Assembly (NCBI GenBank): GCA_030539295.1
Contig: JAUNSJ010000018.1
Span: 1 to 64,000 of the forward strand
Length of the DNA stretch: 64,000 bases
Reading direction: 5' to 3'
Source: Planctomycetia bacterium
Lineage (GTDB): Bacteria; Planctomycetota; Planctomycetia; Pirellulales; Thermoguttaceae
In this document: positions 35,290 to 45,623 of the stretch, one piece after another
Position numbering within the stretch: the stretch's first letter is position 1
How the letters are laid out: each line of letters opens with the position of its first letter
The notes under the pieces: generated by a model
The model's database searches: none
What the model saw: only the letters and a program-made list of their open reading frames with translations
Told to the model about the DNA's origin: nothing
Program-made: the position numbers and the translations under genes

Positions 35290-36312
35290 ATGAGTCTTAA
35301 AACGAGAAAACCCCAGGTTATCCTTACCGGATTTGCAGATGAGTGCAGTAATGAAAAGACGCTGGTCGAGCAGTTTTCGACCTTTGCGGCGTTGGGCCTT
35401 CAGTATTACAGCATACGGTTTGTCAATTTGGGCGACGGTGTGAAGAACGTCATGAAGCTGACGCTGGACGAGATACAAAAAGTGCGGGAAGTCCAAAGTG
35501 ATTTTGGTTTAAATGTTTCCTCAATTGGTTCTCCGATCGGCAAGGTTAAGCTTAAGGATATCGAAGACGGCTCGAAAAATGCCTATATTCCGTTTAATGA
35601 ATATATGGAGAAGGATGTGCGTAAGGTCTGTGACTTGGCGCATCAGTTTGAGACGAAGTTGATACGCGGCTTTTCGTTCTATCATCCGCGAGGGACAGAC
35701 CCGCGTGACTCTCTTTCGCAGGTTGTCGACCAGTTGGGACAGATTGCGGAAGCGTGTCATCGTTCGGACCTTACGTTTGGGCTGGAAGTTGAGGCGAATC
35801 TGGTGGGTCAGAACGGCTGGCTTTTAGCGGAGATCTTTCGCCAGGTGAACCATCCGGCCATGCTGCTGATTTTTGACGCGGCGAATTTGATTGTCCAAGG
35901 CTATACAACGGCGGAAGTCTATGAGCAGTACGAGGCCATGAAGCCTGGCTTGGGCTGGCTGCACATAAAAGATTACGTGAAGTCGATTCAGCCGTCGCCA
36001 GGCGGTCATTTCGACGAAGACATGATGGCGGGTTTTATACCGTGCGACGCGGGATATGCGGGACACGAGGCGATTCTGCGAGATTTTGCGAAGATAGCGC
36101 CGTCGTTGCGAGAGAAGTTGAAATCGCGTGGTATTCCGGGCATTTTTCTCGATCTGGAGCCACACGTAAAGGGTGGCGGACAGTTCGGCGGCTACAGTGG
36201 TTCTGATGGACTGGGCGTTGCGTTGCGGGCACTCTGTCGCGTTTTGGACTATACCGGCTTCGAATATCATCTTCGCGATTTTGACGATATTCGAGCGGAG
36301 CGTGGATTTTAA
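35290..36312 (+). CDS. Sugar phosphate isomerase/epimerase family (xylose-isomerase-like TIM barrel)
   Basis: The 340 residues match the AP-endonuclease-2/xylose-isomerase-like barrel. It opens ILTGFADECSNEKTLVEQF, has FGLEVEANLVGQNG and IFDAANLIVQG with metal-type Glu and Asp, then GLGWLHIKDY and LDLEPHVKGGGQFGG. These proteins act as isomerases or epimerases on sugars and polyols; the substrate cannot be read here. It lies 14 bp upstream of lysA on the same strand, so the two are likely co-transcribed. No signal peptide is seen, so it is cytoplasmic. Confidence 0.8.
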   Translation: MSLKTRKPQVILTGFADECSNEKTLVEQFSTFAALGLQYYSIRFVNLGDGVKNVMKLTLDEIQKVREVQSDFGLNVSSIGSPIGKVKLKDIEDGSKNAYIPFNEYMEKDVRKVCDLAHQFETKLIRGFSFYHPRGTDPRDSLSQVVDQLGQIAEACHRSDLTFGLEVEANLVGQNGWLLAEIFRQVNHPAMLLIFDAANLIVQGYTTAEVYEQYEAMKPGLGWLHIKDYVKSIQPSPGGHFDEDMMAGFIPCDAGYAGHEAILRDFAKIAPSLREKLKSRGIPGIFLDLEPHVKGGGQFGGYSGSDGLGVALRALCRVLDYTGFEYHLRDFDDIRAERGF

Positions 36313-36326
36313 GGGGAGAAGGAGTT

Positions 36327-37619
36327 ATGGGATACGAACCCGCGTTTGGAAATCGACGCGAAGAGATAGCCGGTTTTGCCGTCGCGGAACTAGCGCGACG
36401 ATTTGGTACTCCGGTTTATGTTTATGACGCGGCGGTCATTCGCCAGCGCTATGCTGACCTTGCCGCCTTTGACGTTGTCCGCTATGCGCAGAAGGCTTGC
36501 TCGAACCTGTCGATACTTAAACTTTTGCGAGAGCAGGGAGCTTTGGTGGACGCGGTGAGCGTGAATGAAGTTCGCCGCGCCTTGCTGGCCGGCTATACAG
36601 CGGAGCCGGAGGAGAAAGGAGGCCCGTTCCCGATCGTCTATACGGCGGATATCTTCGATCAGGCAGCGCTCGATTTCATTGCGGACGAATGTCCGGTTCA
36701 CGTGAATTGTGGGTCGATGGACATGATCTGGCAATTGGGGGAACGAGTTGCAGGGCAGGGCCGCGAGATTACCTTGCGATTGAATCCGGGGTTCGGGCAC
36801 GGTCATTCCCAAAAAACGAATACCGGCGGGGATCAGTCGAAGCATGGAATCTGGTTTGAGGATTTGGAACGCTGTTTTGAACTTGCGGTTCATTTCGGCC
36901 TGAAGATAACCGGACTGCACATGCACATCGGTTCCGGAACGGACCTTGAGCATTTGCGGCAGGTATGCGGGGCCATGAAGCAGTCGGCGCGTGAGGTGGG
37001 AACCCAGCTCCAGACGATCAGTTGTGGAGGCGGACTGCCGGTCCCCTATCGCCCGGGGGAGAGCTACGTCGATTTGGCGGAATATCACCGCCTGTGGCAA
37101 GAGGTGGTCGATTTTCTGGAGAGTGCCTTTGGACATAAGATTCGTCTGGAAGTAGAGCCGGGTCGTTATCTGGTGGCCGAGAGCGGATCGCTCATCACGG
37201 AGATTCGCGCCGTTAAGAGACAAAAAGGGAACCTGTTTTATCTGGTGGACGCCGGTTTCAATAATTTGGCCAGGCCGATTATGTACGGCTCCTGGCATCC
37301 GATCGCCATGGCCGCAGGCGACGGTCGATATTTGAGTGGGGACGACGAAGAAGCTATTGTGGGCGGTCCGTTGTGCGAGTCAGGCGATATTTTCACGCAG
37401 GAGGAAGGCGGTTTCGTTTCGAGACGACGGCTGCCCCGCGGTGAGGTGGGTGACCTGGTCGTACTGGGAATAACCGGGGCCTATGGCGCGGTTATGGCCT
37501 CGAATTACAACTCCAAACTCCTGGCACCGGAAGTCTTGCTCGATCACGGTCAGGCCCGGGTTATACGCAAGCGGCAGTCGTTTGAGCAACTCGTGGCCAA
37601 CGAACTTGAAACGGAATAA
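36327..37619 (+). CDS. lysA: Diaminopimelate decarboxylase
   Basis: This 430-residue fold-III PLP enzyme makes lysine from meso-diaminopimelate. The PLP lysine lies in VRYAQKACSN (usually YAxKAN). Others are LRLNPGFGHGHSQKTNTGG, HMHIGSG, SCGGGLPVPY and the active cysteine region GGPLCESGDIF. All are typical of LysA, not of ornithine or arginine decarboxylases. AGGAG-like sequence precedes the ATG. It is 109 bp upstream of leuS on the same strand. Confidence 0.88.
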   Translation: MGYEPAFGNRREEIAGFAVAELARRFGTPVYVYDAAVIRQRYADLAAFDVVRYAQKACSNLSILKLLREQGALVDAVSVNEVRRALLAGYTAEPEEKGGPFPIVYTADIFDQAALDFIADECPVHVNCGSMDMIWQLGERVAGQGREITLRLNPGFGHGHSQKTNTGGDQSKHGIWFEDLERCFELAVHFGLKITGLHMHIGSGTDLEHLRQVCGAMKQSAREVGTQLQTISCGGGLPVPYRPGESYVDLAEYHRLWQEVVDFLESAFGHKIRLEVEPGRYLVAESGSLITEIRAVKRQKGNLFYLVDAGFNNLARPIMYGSWHPIAMAAGDGRYLSGDDEEAIVGGPLCESGDIFTQEEGGFVSRRRLPRGEVGDLVVLGITGAYGAVMASNYNSKLLAPEVLLDHGQARVIRKRQSFEQLVANELETE

Positions 37620-37728
37620 CCCTTCCCTGGTTACACTTGGCGACAATTCACAATTTTGAAATAAGCGGGAAACATTCGGCAACCTGAAACGATAAGAACA
37701 CCGAACGGATCCTTTAAGGAGCAGAGAA

Positions 37729-40551
37729 ATGGCTCGATACAATCCTTCCGAAATAGAACCTAAATGGCAAAATTACTGGGAAACGCACAAAACTTTTGCA
37801 TGTCCCAAACTCCCTGGGGACAAGGGGAAAATGTATGTCCTGGATATGTTCCCGTATCCCAGTGGAAATGGCTTGCACGTCGGGCATCCGGAAGGATACA
37901 CCGCGACCGACATTGTCTCACGATACAAGCGTGCCTGTGGCTTTTCCGTTATGCACCCGATGGGTTGGGACGCCTTTGGCCTGCCAGCGGAACAGCATGC
38001 GAAAAAGACCGGAATTCATCCGCGAATTACAACGGAAAAGAATATCTCCAATTTCCGACGACAGCTGAAAATGCTGGGGTTCAGTTACGATTGGGATCGT
38101 GAAGTCGCAACGACCGACGTTGAATATTTTCGGTGGACGCAACATATCTTTCTTGTCCTGTTCGATACGTGGTACGACCGCGATGAGCGCCGTGGCCGCC
38201 CGATAGCGGAACTCCCCATTCCGGAAGACGTTGCCGGGGAAGGTCCCGAGTCGATTCGTCGCTATCAAGACGAGCATCGTTTGGCGTATCAGATCGAAGC
38301 GCCGGTGAACTGGTGTCCGGAGTTGGGTACCGTGCTGGCCAATGAGGAGGTTATTGGTGGCGTGAGCGAACGGGGCGGCTATCCCGTGGAGCGTCTTCCG
38401 CTGCGGCAGTGGATGCTGCGAATAACCGCGTACGCCGACCGACTTGAAGATGATCTGGAAGGACTCGACTGGTCGGAGAGTATCAAGGCCCTTCAGCGGA
38501 ACTGGATCGGACGCAGTACCGGCGCGGAAGTCGATTTTTTCATTGGCGCCCAAGCCGACTTTGCTGCTTGGAAAGACGAACATCGTGAGAAGGGCTTTCC
38601 ACGTAAGTCAGGGAGCGACGCGATACGAGTCTTTACGACGCGGCCCGATACGCTTTTTGGCGCCACATACATGGTGCTGGCCCCGGAGCATCCGGCGGTA
38701 ACTGCGTTAACGACTCCGGAGCAGAAGGACGCGGTGGACGCATACCGCCGTCAGGCGTCGTTCAAGTCGGACCTCGATCGAACGGACCTGGCCAAGGAGA
38801 AAACGGGCGTCTTTACGGGGGCTTATGCTTTCAATCCGGTCAATGGCGCTGCCGTTCCGATTTGGATTGCGGACTATGTCCTGGCCAGTTACGGGACCGG
38901 AGCGATCATGGCAGTGCCAGCGCACGACACCCGGGATTTCGAGTTTGCCACGAAATTCGCCATACCGATTATTGAGGTCGTCTCGGCAGGGAAGGGCACG
39001 TCCGAACTGCCCTTTACAGAGCTTGGCGTTGCGGTGAATTCCGGTAAGTACGACGGACTGCAAACGGCCGTCTTTAAAGAGACGATCGGCTCTGATCTGG
39101 AATCCGCCGGCCTGGGCCGCAAGACGGTGAATTATAAATTGCGCGACTGGCTCTTTAGCCGTCAGCATTTCTGGGGCGAGCCGTTCCCGGTCCTGCGCGA
39201 ACTTGACGAGCACGGCGAGCCAAACGGCGCTGTTGTTCCGTTGGACTCCTCGGAATTACCCTTGGACCTGCCCGAAGGTATCAAGTTCGATACGGGCCAT
39301 CATACTCCGGAACCTCCTCTGGAGAAAGCACATAACGACTGGCTTTACGTGACGCGAAACGGGAAACGCTACAAGCGGGAGACGAACACCATGCCGCAAT
39401 GGGCAGGTTCCTGCTGGTATTACCTGCGCTATCTTGACCCGCGCAATCACGACCGGCTTGTTGACCCGGAAGTGGAGAAGGCCTGGATGCCTGTCGACCT
39501 CTACGTCGGCGGCGCGGAGCACGCGGTTTTGCATTTGCTCTACGCCCGATTCTGGCATAAAGTCTTGTACGATCGTGGCTACGTAACAACAGCGGAGCCC
39601 TTCCACAAGCTGGTGAATCAGGGGATGATTCTGGGCGAAATGGAATTTACCGGCTATCGAACCGAAGCCGGGCAGTGGGTGAGCGCGAAAGAGGTTAACG
39701 TCGATAATCAGCTCAACGCAACTCGTGCGGCAACAGGCGAGAAACTTGAATCCGTTAAGCTGGACGCGAAACAGGCAACGAAAAATGGTGACGTCTTCGT
39801 ACTGGCCGAAGTTCCGTCGATTGTCCTGGACGCGAAGTCGTATAAAATGTCGAAAAGTCGTGGCAACGTCATCAATCCGGATGAGGTGGTGCGTCTGTAC
39901 GGTGCGGACTCTCTTCGTCTGTACGAGATGTTCATGGGGCCGTTAGAGGCGGTTAAGCCCTGGAGTCAGGATGGTGTTTACGGCGTTCGCAGCTTTCTGG
40001 AACGCGTTTGGCGACTCTTCGTGCCTAGTGGCCCTAACGACGACTCCCTGTCGCTCTCTGATGCCGTTGTCGATATGCCCACAACGGTGGAACAGAATCG
40101 CGTTCTGCACAAGACCATTAAGGCGGTAACCCAGGACTTGAACGCCATGTCGTTTAATACGGCTATTGCCCGCATGATGGAATTTACCAACTTTTACGGC
40201 AAGCAGGAAAAACGTTCCAGGGCGGCTCTTGAAACCTTCTTGATTCTGCTGGCGCCCATGGCGCCGCACCTCTGCGAGGAATTGTGGCAATTACTGGGTC
40301 ACAACGAGAGTATCTCTCAAGCGGCGTGGCCCGGCTGGGATGATGCCGCTCTGATTGAGGCCGCAGCGACGATTCCGGTCCAGATTAACGGTAAATTGCG
40401 CGCAAAAATTGAGATGCCGACCGGACTTGACCAGGCGGGAATGGAAGAACTTGCTCTTAAAGAAAAACGCATCGCTGATCTGCTCGAAGGCAAAACAATC
40501 GTCAAAAAGATTATTGTCGTCGGGAAAATGGTGAATTTCGTGATTCGTTGA
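37729..40551 (+). CDS. leuS: Leucyl-tRNA synthetase
   Basis: This 940-residue class I synthetase charges tRNA-Leu. It has the HIGH-type motif [17 protein letters not shown] near residue 45, an editing insertion with [19 protein letters not shown] and [18 protein letters not shown], and the KMSKS loop [16 protein letters not shown] region of extra acidic/variable sequence (residues about 165-190) sits in the N-terminal catalytic part. The C-terminal tRNA-binding extension is present. The ATG follows AAGGAG. Confidence 0.96.
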   Translation: MARYNPSEIEPKWQNYWETHKTFACPKLPGDKGKMYVLDMFPYPSGNGLHVGHPEGYTATDIVSRYKRACGFSVMHPMGWDAFGLPAEQHAKKTGIHPRITTEKNISNFRRQLKMLGFSYDWDREVATTDVEYFRWTQHIFLVLFDTWYDRDERRGRPIAELPIPEDVAGEGPESIRRYQDEHRLAYQIEAPVNWCPELGTVLANEEVIGGVSERGGYPVERLPLRQWMLRITAYADRLEDDLEGLDWSESIKALQRNWIGRSTGAEVDFFIGAQADFAAWKDEHREKGFPRKSGSDAIRVFTTRPDTLFGATYMVLAPEHPAVTALTTPEQKDAVDAYRRQASFKSDLDRTDLAKEKTGVFTGAYAFNPVNGAAVPIWIADYVLASYGTGAIMAVPAHDTRDFEFATKFAIPIIEVVSAGKGTSELPFTELGVAVNSGKYDGLQTAVFKETIGSDLESAGLGRKTVNYKLRDWLFSRQHFWGEPFPVLRELDEHGEPNGAVVPLDSSELPLDLPEGIKFDTGHHTPEPPLEKAHNDWLYVTRNGKRYKRETNTMPQWAGSCWYYLRYLDPRNHDRLVDPEVEKAWMPVDLYVGGAEHAVLHLLYARFWHKVLYDRGYVTTAEPFHKLVNQGMILGEMEFTGYRTEAGQWVSAKEVNVDNQLNATRAATGEKLESVKLDAKQATKNGDVFVLAEVPSIVLDAKSYKMSKSRGNVINPDEVVRLYGADSLRLYEMFMGPLEAVKPWSQDGVYGVRSFLERVWRLFVPSGPNDDSLSLSDAVVDMPTTVEQNRVLHKTIKAVTQDLNAMSFNTAIARMMEFTNFYGKQEKRSRAALETFLILLAPMAPHLCEELWQLLGHNESISQAAWPGWDDAALIEAAATIPVQINGKLRAKIEMPTGLDQAGMEELALKEKRIADLLEGKTIVKKIIVVGKMVNFVIR

Positions 40552-40567
40552 GTCGTGACCCTCGTCA

Positions 40568-40603
40568 CTCTGTCCTGTGTCCGCTCTTGAGGCCAGGACA
40601 GAG
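40568..40603 (+). terminator. Intrinsic terminator after leuS
   Basis: CTCTGTCCTG (40568-40577) pairs with CAGGACAGAG (40594-40603), followed by GTTTT. It lies 17 bp after the leuS stop. Confidence 0.65.
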
Positions 40604-40659
40604 GTTTTCGAGCTTCTGCCTCCGTTGCTGCCGGGTCCGCACGCGAGTCACATTCCCAC

Positions 40660-40686
40660 AAAGGTCGCCTTCACGCGGCCTTTTTC
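40660..40686 (+). terminator. Second terminator hairpin after leuS
   Basis: AAAGGTCGC (40660-40668) pairs with GCGGCCTTT (40675-40683) with one wobble and a 6-base loop. The T run continues to 40685. The stretch 40690-40950 that follows is AT-rich and without a gene that I can support. Confidence 0.6.
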
Positions 40687-40954
40687 CGTTTTGTCGACGC
40701 AAGGAGCGATAGTATTACTAGATATTGTGTAATCTGCCTATTTTAGATAAAATTCTCATTTTATCGTGTTTCGTTTGTGGTAGAAGGGTATAATCTCAAA
40801 AAAAGGGTTAAGAACGGAATAAATGTTATCTTTTATGCCTTGTTCTGAACGATAATAAGGGTAGATTTTACGGAATCGAGAGACTGCCTGCGCGCCTGAC
40901 CGTAAGAACGTGGAAAAGAGGCGGTCTTTTTATGGTTTATGACAATCCGGGTAA

Positions 40955-40983
40955 TTGACAGAATCCTGTAAATAGAGGATAAT
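40955..40983 (+). promoter_or_regulatory. Sigma-70 promoter of the FAAL-ACP-oxoamine synthase gene
   Basis: A perfect TTGACA (40955-40960), a 17-bp spacer and GATAAT (40978-40983) place a transcription start near 40990, about 75 nt before the ATG at 41065. Confidence 0.65.
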
Positions 40984-41064
40984 TATAACGTTTATACGAC
41001 GTTCTTTTGCCCGCGGTGTTAGATAGCCAGGATCGTGTACCTCGGGAAGGGATATTCAACTTAC

Positions 41065-44000
41065 ATGCAGGAGCAAAAGGTGACCGAAAAGCAATTTTCA
41101 CCATCGTCGATTTTTGGTCTGTCCAATTGGGTGGACCTGGTCCATTTTCGAGCCGAGATACAGCCGGACGATCCCGCCTTTATCTACTTGGCGGATGGCG
41201 TCTCGGATGAGATTGTTTTGACGAACAAGGAATTGGCACGACGGAGTCGGGCGATAGCGGCCTGGATACAGAAGCATCATCTTAGTGGTGAACGGGTTTT
41301 GCTGTTGTATCCGCCAGGGCTGGACTTTATAACGGCGTTCTTCGGCTGTCTCTTTGCCGGCGCGATTGCGGTTCCGGTCTACCCGCCGAAGCGGAATCGG
41401 TCCATGTTACGCATTGAGGCGGTTGCCAATAGTGCCAATGCGAAGCTGGCCATAACGACGGACGACGTACTGAAGCGAGTCAATGAACTGATAAGTGAAA
41501 CGCCGAACCTTCGGAAACTGCCGTGGCTAGCGACGACGAGTCTTGAGCCTGGAATAGAAGATATGTGGGTGGACCCGGAAATCACCTCCGATTCGCTGGC
41601 CTTTTTGCAGTACACCTCCGGCTCGACGGGGACGCCCAAAGGGGTGGTTCTCTCGCACGGCAATCTGTTACATAACTCCATGCTGATCCAGATGGGGTTT
41701 GAGCATACCAGGTCGGACAAGGGCGTCTTTTGGCTGCCGAGCTATCATGATATGGGCTTGATAGGCGGAATTTTACAGCCTCTGTATTGTGGACGGACGA
41801 ATGTTCTTATGTCGCCGTTATCCTTTTTGACGAAGCCGTTTCGATGGCTCTCGGCGATTTCCCGCTACCGCGGTACGACCAGTGGCGGCCCGAACTTCGC
41901 TTTTGACCTCTGTGTGCGTCAGATAAAAGATGAGCAGTTGGATGAGCTTGATTTATCGAGCTGGAAAGTGGCGTTCAACGGAGCGGAGCCTGTCCAGGCA
42001 GAGACCATGGAGCAGTTCGCGGCGAAGTTTGAGCGTTGTGGGTTCCGTTATGAATCTTTCTATCCCTGTTTCGGTTTGGCCGAAGGAACGTTGATTGTTA
42101 CTGGTGGTTTGCAGGGCGAGCCGCCGGTCATACGCACGGTTGACCCCGATGCTCTCCTGGCCGGTAAGGCCATTGATGTCCTGCCCGGTGCCGACCGGCA
42201 CCGCCGACTCGTTTCCAGCGGCCGGACCATCTACGACCAGGTGACGCGAATCGTCAATCCGGAAACCCGGCTCGTCTGCGAAGACGGGACCGTTGGCGAA
42301 ATATGGACGAAGAGTCCGAGCGTGGCCCAAGGGTACTGGGACGCTCCGGAAGCAACGGAATACACGTTCCGTGCCCGGATTGCCGATACAGGCGAAGGGC
42401 CGTTCATGCGGACCGGTGACCTCGGCTTTATGCTCGATGGTGAGCTTTACGTAACGGGCCGTATCAAAGACCTGATCATCATTCGCGGGGTCAATGTCTA
42501 TCCGCAAGATATAGAAAAGACGGCGCAGAAAGTGGATCCGGTTTTACGTCCGAACAGTGGCGGCGCATTCATGACCGGAGAAGCGCGTAAGGAGAAGCTG
42601 GTTCTCGTTCAAGAGGTGGAGCGACGCTTTAAGGGCGAAAACGCGGACAAGATCTTTCAGGAGATACGCAAAGCGATTGCCCTGGAGCATGAGATTCCCA
42701 TTGACACGATTGTCCTGGTGCGTCAGGGAAGTGTTCCGAAAACGTCCAGCGGCAAGGTTCAGCGTCATATGTGCCGAACGAGTTTTCTCAACGGCGACCT
42801 CATAGAAATTGCTCGATGGTCGCTCGAGGCCGTCGATGAAAAAGCCAAGAATCGCGAGTTTGACCAGCTTCATCAGAAGCAGATCCAGGCGGCCAGTCGG
42901 GAGGTGGACCATGACTCCGAGGCTGCCCATCTTGAACAGATGCTGAAGGTAAAATCGCACGGAACGTCGGCGTCTGGCGCGGAGAATGGCAAGTCGGGTC
43001 ATGGGCGTATTGCCCTGTCCGGTCTCTCCTACGATGAGACAGCTCGCATTGTCTTGCAGGAAGTCTATCGAGTCGGTACAGACCGCGCCAAAGGCATAAC
43101 GCTCGATACGGACATAACGGAACTCGGGCTGGATTCCCTGGAGCGCATGGAGATTCTGGCCGGTTTGGAAGACGCTTTTGGCGGTCAGTTTCCGGAATCC
43201 GTTCTGCCGTCGCTCATTACGGCGCGCGAGGTGGTCGACGCGGTAAGGAAATATTTGGGCGGCGGGGCTGCTCCCTCGGCCGAAACGCCGGAAGTCTGGG
43301 AACTTACGCCCGAATGCTACGACGTGGCCGCTTTCCCGGAATATCTTCAGATTCATCAGAAGCTGGAAATGGTCGGCAAGATGAAGCTGAATCATTTCTT
43401 CGACGTTCATGAAGGCGTAACCGGCGACACAACTCTCATCGGCGGCAAGAAGTATATAAACTTCTCGGCCTATAATTATATCGGTTCTTCGGGGCACCCA
43501 AGCGTTACGAAAGCGGCGCAGGACGCGGTTGCACGATACGGTACGAGTGTTTCTGCCAGTCGTATCGTTTCCGGCGAGAAACCGATTCATCGCGAGCTTG
43601 AGAACGAAATTACCAACTTTCTTGGGACCGAAGATACCATTGTCCTCGTGGGTGGTCACCAGACAAACGAGAGCATTATTGGGCACATGATGGGTCAGCC
43701 AGACCTTATTCTCTACGATGCCCTTGCCCATAACAGTATTGTACAGGGTGCCATTTTATCCGGGGCGCGACGACGTCCGTTCCCCCATGGCGACTGGAAC
43801 GCGGCCGATAAGATTTTGGAATTGCATCGCAATCGCTATCGACGCGTGCTCATTGTCATTGAAGGCGTTTACAGTATGGACGGCGATTTCCCGGACCTCC
43901 CGGAATTCATTAAGGTTCGCAACAAGCACAAGACGCTGCTTATGATAGACGAAGCGCATTCGATCGGTGTTTTGGGCGAGACAGGCCGCGGGATAGGCGA

Positions 44001-44520
44001 GCATTTCCACGTCAATCGTCGTGACGTCGATATGTGGATGTGCACTTTGAGTAAGACCTTTGGCAGTTGTGGCGGATACATTTCGGGTCGTCGTGAACTC
44101 GTTGAGTATCTCAAATACACCGCTCCGGCATTCATGTTCAGTGTCGGCATGCCGCCGGCCCAGGCGGGCGCGGCGCTGGCTTCGCTACAGCTCCTGGAGC
44201 GGGAGCCGGAACGCTGTGCCAAGTTGCGTGAGAACAGCCGGTACTTTAAAGAGGTCGCCGCACGATACGGTATGAATACCGGTTTTGCTCAGGATACAGG
44301 CGTCGTTCCGGTGATTATCGGGAACTCCATGGCGTGTCTGCGTCTGTCGCATGGTCTCTTTGAAAATGGGATCAATGCGCAGCCGATTCTGCATCCGGCA
44401 GTGGAAGAGAAGTCAGCCCGAATTCGTTTCTTCCTCTCCTCAATGCACACGAAAGAAGAGATTGATACCACCTTGGCCGTACTTTCGCGGCTCATGAAGG
44501 AGGTTCTCGCGAATTCATGA
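41065..44520 (+). CDS. Fatty-acyl-AMP ligase / acyl carrier protein / alpha-oxoamine synthase fusion
   Basis: This 1151-residue protein has three modules. A FAAL domain (about 1-590) has LQYTSGSTGTPKGVVLSH, PSYHDMGLIGG, CFGLAEGTLIVTGG and GRIKDLIIIRG. An ACP (about 655-735) carries the phosphopantetheine serine S691 in ELGLDSLERME. An 8-amino-7-oxononanoate-synthase-like PLP domain (about 755-1150) has INFSAYNYIG, IDEAHSIGVLG and PLP lysine K997 in TLSKTFGSCGG. The chain would activate a fatty acid as AMP ester, load it on its own ACP and condense it with an amino acid to an aminoketone, the chemistry of serine palmitoyltransferase. Start choice is unsure: GTG at 41080 after AGGAG is as good as the ATG at 41065. 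Its end overlaps the next gene (ATGA). Confidence 0.88.
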   Translation: MQEQKVTEKQFSPSSIFGLSNWVDLVHFRAEIQPDDPAFIYLADGVSDEIVLTNKELARRSRAIAAWIQKHHLSGERVLLLYPPGLDFITAFFGCLFAGAIAVPVYPPKRNRSMLRIEAVANSANAKLAITTDDVLKRVNELISETPNLRKLPWLATTSLEPGIEDMWVDPEITSDSLAFLQYTSGSTGTPKGVVLSHGNLLHNSMLIQMGFEHTRSDKGVFWLPSYHDMGLIGGILQPLYCGRTNVLMSPLSFLTKPFRWLSAISRYRGTTSGGPNFAFDLCVRQIKDEQLDELDLSSWKVAFNGAEPVQAETMEQFAAKFERCGFRYESFYPCFGLAEGTLIVTGGLQGEPPVIRTVDPDALLAGKAIDVLPGADRHRRLVSSGRTIYDQVTRIVNPETRLVCEDGTVGEIWTKSPSVAQGYWDAPEATEYTFRARIADTGEGPFMRTGDLGFMLDGELYVTGRIKDLIIIRGVNVYPQDIEKTAQKVDPVLRPNSGGAFMTGEARKEKLVLVQEVERRFKGENADKIFQEIRKAIALEHEIPIDTIVLVRQGSVPKTSSGKVQRHMCRTSFLNGDLIEIARWSLEAVDEKAKNREFDQLHQKQIQAASREVDHDSEAAHLEQMLKVKSHGTSASGAENGKSGHGRIALSGLSYDETARIVLQEVYRVGTDRAKGITLDTDITELGLDSLERMEILAGLEDAFGGQFPESVLPSLITAREVVDAVRKYLGGGAAPSAETPEVWELTPECYDVAAFPEYLQIHQKLEMVGKMKLNHFFDVHEGVTGDTTLIGGKKYINFSAYNYIGSSGHPSVTKAAQDAVARYGTSVSASRIVSGEKPIHRELENEITNFLGTEDTIVLVGGHQTNESIIGHMMGQPDLILYDALAHNSIVQGAILSGARRRPFPHGDWNAADKILELHRNRYRRVLIVIEGVYSMDGDFPDLPEFIKVRNKHKTLLMIDEAHSIGVLGETGRGIGEHFHVNRRDVDMWMCTLSKTFGSCGGYISGRRELVEYLKYTAPAFMFSVGMPPAQAGAALASLQLLEREPERCAKLRENSRYFKEVAARYGMNTGFAQDTGVVPVIIGNSMACLRLSHGLFENGINAQPILHPAVEEKSARIRFFLSSMHTKEEIDTTLAVLSRLMKEVLANS

Positions 44521-45362
44521 CCGCTGGACAGCCAGGTTTCGATGCCGCTCGCGTAAAAGAACTGGTTCAGTGCGTGGAAACGATGTTTCGCGTGCTGGAC
44601 CGGGTCGTCCCTTGCTTTGTTTGGCTCCTTGGCTTAATTCTCTTTGTGCGTATGCCGTGGGCGGCGTATGAGGTAACCGCGACCTCATTTTGGGGCTTGG
44701 TGGCAGCCGCGATCATTCTGTCGTTCCTGACCCGCGCCGTTGGTTCAATTGCCCGGGTTATCCGTGAATATCCATATTATCCCGAGGAGACAGGCAGGTT
44801 TATGTCGTGCCATGGTTTTCTCCCGGTTCTACTGGTGATTGGCTTGTGCTTTCTGGCGTTTTCATCGCCGGGGCTGTTTGCCGCCTATGCGGTTTTGGTC
44901 GTTGCGGCCGATGGGTGTATTGCCTGGCGCCTGACGCAACTGGAAGATGGCCTTGCGCGTAAGGTCATGCAATGGGCACACGGGGTTGAAGTTCAGGCCC
45001 ACTTTGAGGAGGAGTGGGAGGAGTCCATGACGGAAGACGAACAGCTTGTCCATCAGCAGACGCGTCGCGTGCAGGAGGACGGCGGCGAGCGGGTCGAAGG
45101 ACTCGTACGCGTTCGCTTCGATTCGGGGCAGGAGTTGCAAACGGTTCACCTTGCCTTTTGTCCGCCTCTTGACAACGTTCCGGACTTGGAGTACGGCATA
45201 TTGTCTGATGACGACGTTCACCTGAAAGCGACACTTGTCATGCCGTACGGGGCACGGCTGGAAATGAAGCGCTCTCTTGCCCGGACTCAAGAGGCGGAAA
45301 ACGCAAAGGACGCCGATTCCGTTATTATTCCCCTATGCTACGCCGCCCAAAGCCGAAAATAA
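44517..45362 (+). CDS. Membrane protein of unknown function coupled to the FAAL-ACP-oxoamine synthase
   Basis: I do not recognise a family. The 281 residues show two hydrophobic segments near 32-48 and 58-78 and a further pair near 100-137. A soluble acidic C-terminal half follows (EEEWEESMTEDEQLVHQQTRRVQEDGG split by charge). The end includes a beta-rich stretch. Start and stop of the two genes overlap as ATGA, so production is tied to the megaprotein. An inner-membrane partner that anchors or receives the lipid product is an inference from coupling only. Confidence 0.75.
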   Translation: MTAGQPGFDAARVKELVQCVETMFRVLDRVVPCFVWLLGLILFVRMPWAAYEVTATSFWGLVAAAIILSFLTRAVGSIARVIREYPYYPEETGRFMSCHGFLPVLLVIGLCFLAFSSPGLFAAYAVLVVAADGCIAWRLTQLEDGLARKVMQWAHGVEVQAHFEEEWEESMTEDEQLVHQQTRRVQEDGGERVEGLVRVRFDSGQELQTVHLAFCPPLDNVPDLEYGILSDDDVHLKATLVMPYGARLEMKRSLARTQEAENAKDADSVIIPLCYAAQSRK

Positions 45363-45623
45363 TTTTTCAAGGTCCCGTTTTAGAAAAACAGTATCACATT
45401 TTTTATAACCTCTTGTTGTCGCTTGTCTTGCATAAATTTAACATATACGTTTGAGTTATATAAACTGTCGGTTGTGGAAAGAAATTTGGAAAAATCAGAA
45501 TTTTTTTGCCTTTTTTGCCCTGGTCTGTGTTGGTAAGTAATAGACGGGGAGACGGCGAAGAACCGTAGTTCCGGTCGGACACAAAACGGGAACGAAGTCG
45601 TAAGCGACGGGAATGGTGTTATC

